From the NCBI GenBank assembly GCA_902492105.1, contig CABUKD010000008.1, positions 1 through 51,576 of the forward strand: 51,576 nt of DNA. Reading direction: 5' to 3'. The position numbers were made by a program, and so were the translations under genes. The stretch comes from an uncultured Clostridium sp. GTDB lineage: Bacteria > Bacillota > Clostridia > TANB77 > CAG-508. Shown here one piece after another: positions 36,039 to 44,709 of the stretch. The notes below the pieces were generated by a model, which did no database searches, was not told where the DNA came from, and was given only the letters and a program-made list of their open reading frames with translations. Position 1 is the first letter of the stretch. Each line of letters begins with the position of its first letter.

Positions 36039-36905
36039 TTAAGCTTCTCTTTTCCAATAAAATAAATATTGCTGTGCAATTCCTGCTAAATTGCCATATT
36101 TTTCATAAGCTAGTTGTTCTATTTGCTCTCTTTTTAGCTTATTTTCTTCTGGTAATTTAAAATATAACTCATTCATTACTCTTCTAACCCAAACATCTAC
36201 TGGGAATACATCTAAACATTTTAAGGTAGAAAAGAGCATAATACAATCTGCTACTTTTGGTCCAACACCTGGCAAGGTAAGCAATATTTCTCTTATTTTT
36301 TTCGTACTCTTTTCTTTCTCTAATTTTGCTAAATCTACTTGTTTACTTACAATAATTTTGGTTGTTTCATATACTCTTTGATCACGAAAACCTAGCCCTA
36401 AGTCTCTTAAATCTGCAACACTTGCTTTTGCAAGTTCTTCTGGTGTGGGAAAAGTATAATAAATTTGGTTATTCCACTTAATTTGCTTTCCATATTGTTT
36501 GGACAATCTTTCTATAATACCTTTAATCCTTGGAATATTGTTATTAGCTGAAATAATAAAAGAAATAATAGTTTCCCATAAATCTTGGTTTAAAAGCCTA
36601 ATTCCTTTTCCATATTGAATACTAATTTTTAAAGGTTCATCTATTTTACTTAAACTTTCTTGAATTTTTGTATAATCTCTATGTAAATCAAAATACTCAT
36701 TCACTATTTCTTGGATATTCCCATTACAAATCCCTTGAAATATAATTTGTCCATTTTCTAGAGCTACATTTAATACATTATTTTTAAAAACACCTGTATA
36801 ACTTCCATTTGGTTGCTTATTCCAACGAAAACATTGCCCACATTCAAAAATATGTTGTGGCAAAAAAGTTTCTATTTGGTTTATTTTATATATTTGCTCT
36901 TGCAT
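36039..36905 (-). CDS. 8-oxoguanine DNA glycosylase/AP lyase (OGG family)
   Basis: 288 residues. N-terminal OGG-type domain with ECGQCFRWN, then HhH-GPD: LPGVGPKVADCIMLFSTLKCLDVFPVDVWVRRV, with catalytic Lys in GPKVADC and Asp in PVDVW. It excises oxidised guanine. GGAG precedes the ATG, and a TTGATT-17-TACAAT promoter lies ~50 bp upstream, at the edge of the repeat element at 36978-37176. Confidence 0.93.
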   Translation of the reverse strand: MQEQIYKINQIETFLPQHIFECGQCFRWNKQPNGSYTGVFKNNVLNVALENGQIIFQGICNGNIQEIVNEYFDLHRDYTKIQESLSKIDEPLKISIQYGKGIRLLNQDLWETIISFIISANNNIPRIKGIIERLSKQYGKQIKWNNQIYYTFPTPEELAKASVADLRDLGLGFRDQRVYETTKIIVSKQVDLAKLEKEKSTKKIREILLTLPGVGPKVADCIMLFSTLKCLDVFPVDVWVRRVMNELYFKLPEENKLKREQIEQLAYEKYGNLAGIAQQYLFYWKREA

Positions 36906-36951
36906 TTTTTCTCCTAATTGTTCTTCTAATTATTTTGTATTAAGTGTTTTT

Positions 36952-36980
36952 ATTGTATCATACATCTTGTGTTAAATCAA
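36952..36980 (-). promoter_or_regulatory. Sigma-A promoter of ogg
   Basis: Minus strand TTGATT (36980-36975), 17-nt spacer, TACAAT (36957-36952). The first bases of the -35 box coincide with the end of the neighbouring inverted-repeat element. Confidence 0.65.
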
Positions 36981-37176
36981 CCATTGGGGACGTTCCTTTT
37001 TGGCTGAAAATCAGCCAGAAGGGACACTCCTTAACAATTAAAATTAATTCTAAAAAGTTGTCAATGTGGACGAAGTTGTTAAAAATCTCCGTCCATATTA
37101 ACAATTAAAATTAATTTTTTTAAGGAGTGTCCCCAGTGGTTGAAAATCAGCCAAAAAGGAACGTCCCCAATGGTTG
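36978..37176. repeat. Composite MITE/REP-like element with long inverted arms
   Basis: ~199 bp. Arms of ~70 bp (36978-37049 and 37103-37176) carry CCATTGGGGACGTTCC, the inner palindrome GGCTGAAAATCAGCC and GGGACACTCCTTAA or their complements. The centre holds a second inverted sequence related to the 27088-27183 repeat, so one palindrome family appears inserted in another. It lies between the yitT-like gene (stop 4 bp away) and the ogg promoter. Confidence 0.85.
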
Positions 37177-37179
37177 AAA

Positions 37180-38049
37180 TTAATCTCTTTTAAATCCTTT
37201 GCCCCATGTTTCTCTTGCATTGCTAATTACAATAAAAGATTTTGGATCAATCTTGGTTGCTATTTGCTTAATTCTAGCAATTTCGTTTCTAGAACCAACA
37301 CATAAAAGCATCATTCTTTTTTCTCTGGTATACATTCCTTTTGCATAAATTGCGGTACTTCCTCTTTGCAATTCTTTTCCCACTTCTTCTGCAATTTCTT
37401 TATAGTGGTTGGAAATAATAAACATCATTTTAGTAAAGTTAACTCCTTCAAAAACAATGTCTATCATTTTTCCCATTAAATAAATGCTAATTGCAGAATA
37501 TAGTCCTATTTCAATTTCTTTAAAGAAAAGAACATTAAGAGAAATAATGATAATATCAATTACAACAATAATATTACTGGTTCTAATATGTGGTTTATAG
37601 GCTTTGGCTATATAGGAAATTAAATCAGTTCCTCCCGTAGAGGCATTTGCCTTTAATACCAGTGCTAGACCAATACCTATACAAATTCCACCATAAATAC
37701 AAGCTAAGAATCGGTCATTGGTTAACACCGATATTTGATCAAAAACATCAATAAAGATTGCCAAAAATACCGTTCCTAAAATAGATTTTATTAAAAATTG
37801 TTTTCCTATTTTAAAAAATGCCCATAGTAAGAATGGAATATTTAACACAAACATTACTGTTCCAAGAGGAAAATGGAATAAGTAATAAATAATAGTGGCA
37901 ATACCTGCAAATCCTCCGGAAGAAAGTTGGTTAGGAAGTAAGAATAAAGAGGTTCCCATTGCCATTAACATACATCCAAGTAACAAGTATAAAATATCAA
38001 TTGCATATTTTCTCATTTGATAAATTTTCTTTGTTTTAACATAGTCCAT
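37180..38049 (-). CDS. YitT family membrane protein
   Basis: 289 residues with five or six TM helices in the first ~200 residues (YAIDILYLLLGCMLMAMGTSL, GGFAGIATIIYYLF, GTVMFVLNIPFLLWAFF, FLIKSILGTVFLAIFID and more), including the conserved KANASTGGTDLIS. A C-terminal soluble DUF2179-type domain follows (GSTAIYAKGMYTREKRMMLLCV). Function is unproven. The start ATG sits directly at the 3' edge of a hairpin (38052-38095), whose arm contains the AGGTG ribosome site. Confidence 0.88.
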   Translation of the reverse strand: MDYVKTKKIYQMRKYAIDILYLLLGCMLMAMGTSLFLLPNQLSSGGFAGIATIIYYLFHFPLGTVMFVLNIPFLLWAFFKIGKQFLIKSILGTVFLAIFIDVFDQISVLTNDRFLACIYGGICIGIGLALVLKANASTGGTDLISYIAKAYKPHIRTSNIIVVIDIIIISLNVLFFKEIEIGLYSAISIYLMGKMIDIVFEGVNFTKMMFIISNHYKEIAEEVGKELQRGSTAIYAKGMYTREKRMMLLCVGSRNEIARIKQIATKIDPKSFIVISNARETWGKGFKRD

Positions 38050-38051
38050 AA

Positions 38052-38095
38052 AAAAACACCTATTATTACCATTATTGGCAATAATAAGTGTTTTT
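38052..38095 (-). terminator. Terminator-like hairpin that also contains the yitT-like ribosome site
   Basis: Minus strand AAAAACAC-T-TATTATTGCC, a 6-nt loop, GGTAATAATA-G-GTGTTTTT (one G-U pair). It is a good intrinsic terminator for an upstream transcript, but its 3' arm holds AGGTG, 6 nt before the ATG at 38049. Folding would therefore also block translation. Confidence 0.75.
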
Positions 38096-38177
38096 ATACC
38101 TTGTTTTTAGTTTAATTTCTTATTTGATAAATTTCCTATTTTAATTCAACAAATTAGCATTATAGTTTTTTAATTTT

Positions 38178-39260
38178 TTATTTTCTATTTTGTGACTTTT
38201 CTTTTAACTCTTCTAAAATATCTTCATAAGTTTTGTCTATTTCAATTTCGAATTTTCCCTTTTTTATGTTTTCATCTGGTTTTATTCTAACATCTACATC
38301 ATAAATTTCTTTTAATTTTAAAATATTTTCTTTTTTATGTCCTATAATGTTATTAATATTTTCTAGATTTGCTTTTATGGTTACTTGCATTACTTTTACA
38401 TTATATTGTTTAATTTTGCTAACAATTTCATCATACCACATACTAGCTTCTACTAATTGTCTAAAGGCTGGATGATATGGTCCTGCTATCACTTGGCTAG
38501 TTTCTACACTAGGATCTGTAATTTCCTGCGTATTTTGCAATCCTATACGGATTACTTCTATATTTGCTTTATTAAATAGTTGCATAATTTCTTTGGAACG
38601 TTCTACTGCTTGTTCTATGGTAAGTGGTATGTATTCTCCTTTTTCATATTCTTCTGCTAGTTTAGTATTTTTTACCACTAGAACAGGATAAATTCTCACT
38701 ATTTTTGGTTTTAATTTAATTAATTCTTTTGCTGTATTGATTTCATCTAATTTTGTACTTTCTGGTAATCCTACCATCATTTGATGGCCTAAAATAAAAC
38801 CATTCCATCTAATTGCTTTAGAGGCTTTTTTTACATCTTCAAATGTGTGACCTCTTTGGCATCTTGCTAAGATATAGTCATTTGTAGATTGAACCCCTAA
38901 TTCGATTGTTTTTACATGATATTTTTTTAGTCTTTTTAAAATATCTTTGTTAATATAGTCTGGTCTTGTAGAGATACGAATACTATTTACTTTTCCATTT
39001 TCAATATATTCTTGTACCGCTTCTAATAACTCGTTCTGTACTTTTTCCTCTATTCCTGTAAAGCTTCCTCCAAAAAAAGCCACTTCTACATATTTAGAAT
39101 CATCTTTAAAATTCTTTAAATAGTAATCTATTGTTTCTTTTACATCTTTTTCTGTTACTTGTTTGGTTTGTCCACTAATTTCTGTTTGGTTACAAAAAGT
39201 ACAAGTATGAGGGCATCCTAAATGTGGTACAAAAATTGGTATAATATATTCTTTTTTCAC
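38178..39260 (-). CDS. Elp3-like radical SAM protein
   Basis: About 360 residues. The radical SAM motif GCPHTCTFCNQTEISG (CxxxCxxC) lies near the N-terminus, followed by FFGGSFTG, TRPDYI and ELGVQSTND, as in the Elp3/MiaB-like family. A second domain and a basic tail follow. A GTG start (VKKEYIIPIF) has GGGAG 8 nt upstream, and a TTG nine codons earlier is less likely. It sits after rnc, as is common in Clostridia. A tRNA-modification role is plausible but unproven. Confidence 0.88.
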   Translation of the reverse strand: MKKEYIIPIFVPHLGCPHTCTFCNQTEISGQTKQVTEKDVKETIDYYLKNFKDDSKYVEVAFFGGSFTGIEEKVQNELLEAVQEYIENGKVNSIRISTRPDYINKDILKRLKKYHVKTIELGVQSTNDYILARCQRGHTFEDVKKASKAIRWNGFILGHQMMVGLPESTKLDEINTAKELIKLKPKIVRIYPVLVVKNTKLAEEYEKGEYIPLTIEQAVERSKEIMQLFNKANIEVIRIGLQNTQEITDPSVETSQVIAGPYHPAFRQLVEASMWYDEIVSKIKQYNVKVMQVTIKANLENINNIIGHKKENILKLKEIYDVDVRIKPDENIKKGKFEIEIDKTYEDILEELKEKSQNRK

Positions 39261-39406
39261 TTTACATTCTCCCTTCTTTCCAGCCAATAATCTTTTTTTA
39301 TATGCATTTTGCTTTTTTCCTTCATTTCTCTTTTGTACTGTTTTTTCTAATGTTTTATGATAGATGTTTATGTACTTTTTTTATTTTATCAATTAGTGGA
39401 TCAATT

Positions 39407-40072
39407 TTATAATTTTTCTAGAGCTTTTTGTGCTGCCTGCATTTCTGCTTGTTTTTTTGTTTTTCCTTCTCCAGTCGCTAATATTTTGCCATCACAAGAA
39501 ACTTGCGTAATAAACGTTTTGTCATGGTCCGGTCCTTTTGTATCTATTACCTCATATACAATATGTACATTACCATTTTCTTGTAATTTTTCTTGTAATA
39601 CTGTTTTATGGTCTTTCATTCCTACATTTTTACTAGACTCTTCAATTGCTTCTTTTAAATTTTCTACAATAAATTTTTCTGCTTCTTCTAACCCACTATC
39701 AAAATAAATAGCTGCAATTAGAGCTTCTACACTATCTGCTAAAATGGCAGGTTTTGTTTTTCCATTACTTAATTCTTCGCTTTTACCTAGATATAAGAAA
39801 TCACTAAAATGATGCTTTTGTGCCACTAAATACAAGCTATCTTCACATACTACCTCTGCCCTCACTTTAGTCATTTCTCCTTCTTTTAAATGAGAATAAT
39901 TAGCATAAATATATTTACTTGATAAAAATTCTAAAATACTATCTCCCAAAAATTCTAGCTTTTCATTACTTTCTATGTAATGTTCGTAGGCATAAGAAGT
40001 GTGAGTAAAAGCTTTTTTTAATAAACTTTTGTCTTTAAACACATAATTAATACTTTGTTCTAATTGATTCAT
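39407..40072 (-). CDS. rnc: Ribonuclease III
   Basis: 221 residues. The catalytic signature NEKLEFLGDSILEFLSS and second acidic site ADSVEALIAAIYFDSG are in the nuclease domain, and the C-terminal dsRNA-binding domain ends TKKQAEMQAAQKALEKL. It cleaves double-stranded RNA in rRNA and mRNA processing. The usual acpP-rnc adjacency is broken by the pilin-like gene at 40273-42166. Confidence 0.97.
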   Translation of the reverse strand: MNQLEQSINYVFKDKSLLKKAFTHTSYAYEHYIESNEKLEFLGDSILEFLSSKYIYANYSHLKEGEMTKVRAEVVCEDSLYLVAQKHHFSDFLYLGKSEELSNGKTKPAILADSVEALIAAIYFDSGLEEAEKFIVENLKEAIEESSKNVGMKDHKTVLQEKLQENGNVHIVYEVIDTKGPDHDKTFITQVSCDGKILATGEGKTKKQAEMQAAQKALEKL

Positions 40073-40197
40073 TTATTCTTTTACCAAATTATTTTGGTAC
40101 TCCTTTCTGCCAATATTATATACCTTTTTTGCTTAAAATCCAAGTGTTTTACTATAAGTTTAAAAACACTTTTTTAAATTTAAATGTAATTTTTACA

Positions 40198-40241
40198 AAA
40201 CACTGTACAATTCATAATTAAACTCGAATTGTACAGTGTTT
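40198..40241 (-). terminator. Terminator after the second pilin-like gene
   Basis: A perfect 16-bp stem (AAACACTGTACAATTC with GAATTGTACAGTGTTT), 12-nt loop, followed on the minus strand by TTTTG and more T. It begins ~32 bp after the stop codon. Confidence 0.8.
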
Positions 40242-40272
40242 ATTGAAAATTTAAATCATCATATTTATTTTA

Positions 40273-42166
40273 TTAATCATCATGTTGACTTGTACGATTA
40301 TGTGAACAATAATTGTGTGAAGTCATTAAACCATGAGAGCACGGAACTGTTGTCTGTAATTGACCATCTCCTCCACACATTGAGCAATTATTAGTAGTCC
40401 AACGAGTCGGAGATCCACATTTTGTACATAAAAATTCGTATTTATTATATCTATATCTATAACTAGTACCTCTACATGTATTACAACTAACAGGTATTGT
40501 TCCATATCCTGAACAAGCAGAGCATTGTGTAGTTGTTGTTGTAGCACCTGGACATGTGTAACCTGTTCCAGGACAATATGTTCTTATTGCAGTACTTGTT
40601 GCACTTTGTTTGGTTTCCGTTCCATCTGTTACTGTTACATAGTAATAATAATCCGTATATTGATTTAATTCTGTAGCTGTTAGTGTTACTTGGTTGCCTT
40701 GAATAGTTGCAGATGATATTGCTTTCTGAGTAAATCCACTTGTTGGGGATGTACTTACATACATTTCATATGTTAAATTATCATTATCTGAATCCATAGC
40801 TACAGCTGTTACTGTAATTGTATTACTTGTTTTATTATTATATGTTACTGTAGGTGTTGTTGGAGCCTCGTTTGGTGTTGTTACTGTTACAGGATTTGAA
40901 ATAGTTTCGGTTCTATTTCCTGCTTTATCTTGTGTTAATACATGTAGATAATAAGTTCCTACTGTACTTGCACTTAATGTTATTTTTTCTCCATCACTGC
41001 TAAAGCTATGCGTATAATTACTTGCTTCTGTTCCTATTTCATTTGGATTCGTGTTGTACTCCCATTTACAATTTCCAATATCTACTCCACTTTCGTTATC
41101 TATATGAGTTACAGTGGCTGTTGTACTGTCTGCTGTTGTACTCGTTGTTCCACTTAATTCTATTTGTGCTTGTTGTGGATTTAATTTATCTAAAATATCT
41201 ATACTACTATATCCACTTTGGTTCTTTCCATCTGTAACTACTGCAAATACCGTGTTTCCATATTTTAGTCCTGTGATTGATCCTTCATAGTCCAACCATT
41301 CTCCTTCTGTACCTCCTACTTGGTATTGAATAGTTACTCCTGTTTCTTTTGTTTCTAATTCTATGGTTGCTGTTCCATTATTCCATACCGTTTCTCCTTT
41401 TTGGGTAACGGTTCCTGTTAATTCTCCTGTTGTTACATTGATTACTTTTTCAGCTGTTCCATTTTCATCCTCTACTATTACTTTTATGTTATATACTTCT
41501 TTTTGTTCTAAACCAGTAAAATCTGCTGTTAGCTCTGTTACTCCTTCTTTTAATCTTTGGTAACTACTTTCTAGTTCTCCATCTTTTTTGTAGTAATAGC
41601 TTAACCTTACTTCTCCTTCTGATCTTGTAATTTCTACCTCTATATGAATACTATTACTATTGCTTGTTGAAGTAATTTCTCCTATTTTTGGTAGTAGATT
41701 ATCTCCTTTTTCTATATCTCCTATACTTACATTTCCATCTGGACTTATAATAATTTCTACAATATATCCTTCATTTGTTGTTAATTCATATCTGTCATTT
41801 TCTCCTTCTTTTTCTGGTCCTGCTACATCTTCGTCTGGGTTATCGATTATATCTGCATCTACCATTTTGTCCCACAAATCATCTGATGTTGTAGTTGAAT
41901 CTACTCCCTTGTCAATATACCAATCTGCTATTACATTATTAATTCTATCTTTTAATGCTCCTATTTCATGTTCTATTTTTGCTTGGTTTGCTACATCAAA
42001 AATTCCTCCATTACTAAATAGTAGGTTAATTGTAATTCCTGCTAAAATTAATAAAACTACAATTGTAACTACTAATGCAATAAGTGTAATTCCCTTTGGT
42101 TTAGAAAGTAGACTCTCTCTCTCTCTCTCTCTCTCTTACTATTTCAATACTTTCAAGATTTTTCAT
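40273..42166 (-). CDS. Second pilin-like surface protein; start codon out of frame across a GA tract (phase-variable, OFF state)
   Basis: An ATG at 42166 with GAAAGGG 7 nt upstream reads MKNLESIEIVRERE..., then an Arg-Glu run. The prepilin frame (...ESLLSKPKG|ITLIALVVTIVVLLILAGIT) resumes after the tract, but one base out of phase. As read, the product ends at TAA 42103-42101 after 21 residues; one more repeat unit, or two fewer, restores ~630 residues. The body has Fn3/Ig-like modules (~60% shared with 121-2538 by eye) and an extra Fn3 module. The Cys-rich tail has CSACSGYG, CNTCRG, CTKCGS and CSMCGGDG, DnaJ zinc-finger-like, with a His-rich end. Its own promoter and terminator isolate it between acpP and rnc. 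Confidence 0.8.
42113..42136. repeat. (CT)12 simple sequence repeat in pilin-like gene
   Basis: Twelve uninterrupted CT units on the plus strand (GA on the coding strand), between the start codon and the prepilin signal of the second pilin-like gene. It decides the reading frame. Confidence 0.95.
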
Positions 42167-42200
42167 TTGTTTTCCCTTTCTTTTTTCATTTTTCATTATT

Positions 42201-42229
42201 ATTGTACTTATTTATTCATTTTTCGTCAA
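42201..42229 (-). promoter_or_regulatory. Sigma-A promoter of the second pilin-like gene
   Basis: Minus strand TTGACG (42229-42224), 17-nt spacer, TACAAT (42206-42201). The leader to the ATG at 42166 is ~30 nt. Confidence 0.78.
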
Positions 42230-42265
42230 GTGTTTTTCTCTTTTTTATTTTATAAATGATACAAC

Positions 42266-42292
42266 AAAAAAAGAAAGGATAAGACCTTTCTT
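42266..42292 (-). terminator. Intrinsic terminator of acpP
   Basis: Minus strand AAGAAAGG-TCTTAT-CCTTTCTT followed by TTTTT. Confidence 0.85.
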
Positions 42293-42314
42293 AATTTATT
42301 TTCATTTGGTTACT

Positions 42315-42557
42315 TTAAGCAACATGATCTTTAATATATTCTACAACATCACTTACAGTAACAACTTTTTCTGCATCAGCATCTGGGATTTCTATATCAA
42401 ATTCTTCTTCTAATGCCATAATTAATTCAACTATGTCTAAAGAATCTGCTCCTAAGTCATCTATAAAAGATGCTTCCATAGTAACAGCTGTATCGCTAAC
42501 TCCTAATTGTTCTACGATAATGCCTTTTACTTTTTCAAAAACTTCTTCTGAACTCAT
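42315..42557 (-). CDS. acpP: Acyl carrier protein
   Basis: 80 residues, acidic. The phosphopantetheine site is DDLGADSLDIVELIMALEEEF (Ser in DSL). It carries growing acyl chains in fatty-acid synthesis. GGAGGTG precedes the ATG. It is downstream of plsX, the usual arrangement, with its own terminator. Confidence 0.98.
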   Translation of the reverse strand: MSSEEVFEKVKGIIVEQLGVSDTAVTMEASFIDDLGADSLDIVELIMALEEEFDIEIPDADAEKVVTVSDVVEYIKDHVA

Positions 42558-42653
42558 ACTATAAGTTCACCTCCTTTTAATTTCTTAACCTTGTTTACCT
42601 AACAATAATACATGTAATGTTAATTGTCAAGCATTTTCTAAAATATTTTTATT

Positions 42654-43727
42654 TTATTGTTCTGTTATGCTAGTTTCTTGTTTATTTTCCTGCATTTTAG
42701 TAGAATTACACTGTTTTTCAAACTCTTCTATTAACTGATCTACTGCTTTATTTTTTACAAATTGTTCTGCCTGTTTAATGGTAAATTCAAATAATTTTTC
42801 ATCACTACTTCCATGTGCTTTTACAACTGGTTTTTTGACTCCTAAGAACAATGCTCCACCATATTCTTTGTAGTCTACAGTTTTAGCAAATCTGTTAATG
42901 GCAGGTAAACTTGGAATAGCTGCTATTTTAGAAAGTAAATTTTTCTTTAAACTTTCAGATAATGTCCTTTTTACAAACTTTCCTAATCCTTCTATTGCTT
43001 TTAAGAAAATATTGCCTGTAAAGCCATCTGTTACAACAATATCTACATTTCCAGAAAACGCATCTCTTCCTTCTACATTTCCTATAAAATTAACATTAAC
43101 ATCTTTTGCTTTTTCTTTTAGTAATTGATATGATTCTTTCATTAAGTCATTTCCTTTAGTTTCCTCTGTACCAATATTTAAAAGTCCTACTCTTGGAGAT
43201 TGTACTCCTAATGTTGTTTTTAAATAGATGCTTGCCATTTGTGCAAATTGAAACAAATTAATTGGTTTGCAATTTGTATTTGCACCACAATCCATTAATA
43301 CTAATCTACTTTTGTATGCTGGCAAAATTCCTGCTAATGCTGGCCTATCTACCCCTTTAATTCTTCCTACTAAAAGGGTGGCACCTGTTAACAATGCGCC
43401 AGAGTTACCTGCAGAAATAAATACATCTCCTTTGCCTTCTTTTAATAAGTTAAAACCTACTACCATGGAAGAGTCTTTTTTATGTTTAATAGCTTGTGTT
43501 GGAATATCTTCCATTTCAATTGTTTCTGTAGTATGATGAATTTTTAATCTTGGAGATATTTCAGAAATGTCATCTTTGCCATAAAATTCCTTTATTTTTC
43601 CATTAATAATCTCTTTATTTCCTACTAATACAACTTCTGCTTCTATTTGGCTAATTGCTTTTACTGCACCTTTAATATTGGCATCTGGAGCTTTGTCTCC
43701 GCCCATGGCATCTAATAATATTACCAT
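42654..43727 (-). CDS. plsX: Phosphate acyltransferase PlsX
   Basis: About 357 residues. MVILLDAMGGDKAPDANIKGAV at the N-terminus is diagnostic, with GALLTGATLLVGRIKGVDRPALAG and DGFTGNIFLKAIEG later. It makes acyl-phosphate from acyl-ACP for phospholipid synthesis. GGGAGAG before MVILLDAM argues against the MMGEKK start six codons earlier. No clear FapR operator is seen. Confidence 0.97.
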   Translation of the reverse strand: MVILLDAMGGDKAPDANIKGAVKAISQIEAEVVLVGNKEIINGKIKEFYGKDDISEISPRLKIHHTTETIEMEDIPTQAIKHKKDSSMVVGFNLLKEGKGDVFISAGNSGALLTGATLLVGRIKGVDRPALAGILPAYKSRLVLMDCGANTNCKPINLFQFAQMASIYLKTTLGVQSPRVGLLNIGTEETKGNDLMKESYQLLKEKAKDVNVNFIGNVEGRDAFSGNVDIVVTDGFTGNIFLKAIEGLGKFVKRTLSESLKKNLLSKIAAIPSLPAINRFAKTVDYKEYGGALFLGVKKPVVKAHGSSDEKLFEFTIKQAEQFVKNKAVDQLIEEFEKQCNSTKMQENKQETSITEQ

Positions 43728-43874
43728 TTTTTTCTCTCCCATCATTTTTGAAGAATATTTTTTTACTTTTCTTCTTCAAGTTATTTTAAGTATTATTGAG
43801 AACCATATTTTGCTTTTCATAGTGAATATTATATCTGTTTTTCCATAATTGCTATAATATATGATTTCTTTCTT

Positions 43875-43903
43875 ATTTTATAACTTATATTTTATAAAGT
43901 CAA
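43875..43903 (-). promoter_or_regulatory. Candidate promoter of plsX-acpP
   Basis: Minus strand TTGACT (43903-43898), 17-nt spacer, TAAAAT (43880-43875), ~150 bp before plsX. The rest of the 43728-44090 gap is AT-rich, and I see no other gene or structured element there. Confidence 0.5.
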
Positions 43904-44090
43904 TGTAAAAGCTTAATATTTTCTTAAGATAATCAAAATTATTCAACATTATCACTAACTATTTCATCTTTTGCTTTACAAATAAATAGGCTTATTTATT
44001 GTAGTACTTTTTTAGCTAATATGCAACTAAACTGACCATTGTGTCGGTTTTTATTTGACCAAAGTAGCACACTTTTTAGGGAAAAAATGA

Positions 44091-44130
44091 AAAACTGTAT
44101 AATTGCAAATTTTAACAATTGTACAGTTTT
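44091..44130 (-). terminator. Terminator of the rplJ-rplL transcript
   Basis: Minus strand AAAACTGTACAATTG, ~10-nt loop, CAATTATACAGTTTTTC: a long AT-rich stem ending in a U run, directly after rplL. Confidence 0.75.
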
Positions 44131-44163
44131 AATATTTTAGTATTTTATAATAGCTTTACAATT

Positions 44164-44532
44164 TTATTGTAATTCTACTGTAGCTCCTACTTCTTCGAAT
44201 TTAGCTTTTAATTCTTCAGCTTCTTCTTTAGCTACATTTTCTTTAACTGCTTTTGGAGCACCGTCTACTAAATCTTTAGCTTCTTTTAATCCTAAGCCTG
44301 TAGCATCTCTAACTACTTTAATTACTTGGATTTTGTTTGCTCCTGCTTCTTTTAATACTACATTAAATGAAGTTTTTTCTTCTGCTGCTCCTGCTGCTGC
44401 TCCACCAGCTGCTGGTGCTGCAACTGCTGCTGCAGATACTCCATATTTTTCTTCAATTCCTTTTACTAATTCTGCTAATTCAACAACTGTTAAAGTGTCG
44501 ATAGTTTCTAATAATTCATCAATTTTTGCCAT
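44164..44532 (-). CDS. rplL: 50S ribosomal protein bL12 (L7/L12)
   Basis: 122 residues. N-terminal dimerisation helix pair (IDELLETIDTLTVVELAELVKGIEEKYG), an Ala/Gly-rich hinge (AAAVAAPAAGGAAAGAA), and the C-terminal domain with IQVIKVVRDATGLGLKEAKDLVDGAPK. It recruits translational GTPases. GGAGGTC lies before the ATG. About 180 bp separates it from rplJ, with an AT-rich hairpin between. Confidence 0.98.
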   Translation of the reverse strand: MAKIDELLETIDTLTVVELAELVKGIEEKYGVSAAAVAAPAAGGAAAGAAEEKTSFNVVLKEAGANKIQVIKVVRDATGLGLKEAKDLVDGAPKAVKENVAKEEAEELKAKFEEVGATVELQ

Positions 44533-44709
44533 TTTAAAATGACCTCCTTCTTTAATTTTATTTCTTTTTTACTTATTGTTTGTTATGAATTCTTATCAAA
44601 AGCGAGTATAACGAGGCAACCGAGCTAAAATTTTTGAGATTATACACATAGTATATCGAAAAAATTTTATGCGAAGGTTAACGAAGTTAGACGAAGCTTT
44701 TCACAAAAA

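Noticed and set aside
41821..41877. TTG at 41877 as the real start of the second pilin-like gene
   Set aside because: The same frame is open upstream through a full prepilin signal to the GA tract, and no ribosome site lies before the TTG; the paralogue at 121-2538 also has that N-terminus.
43728..44090. A small RNA or ORF in the plsX-rplL gap
   Set aside because: AT-rich spacer with a plsX promoter candidate only; no stable fold or coding signal apart from the rplL terminator.
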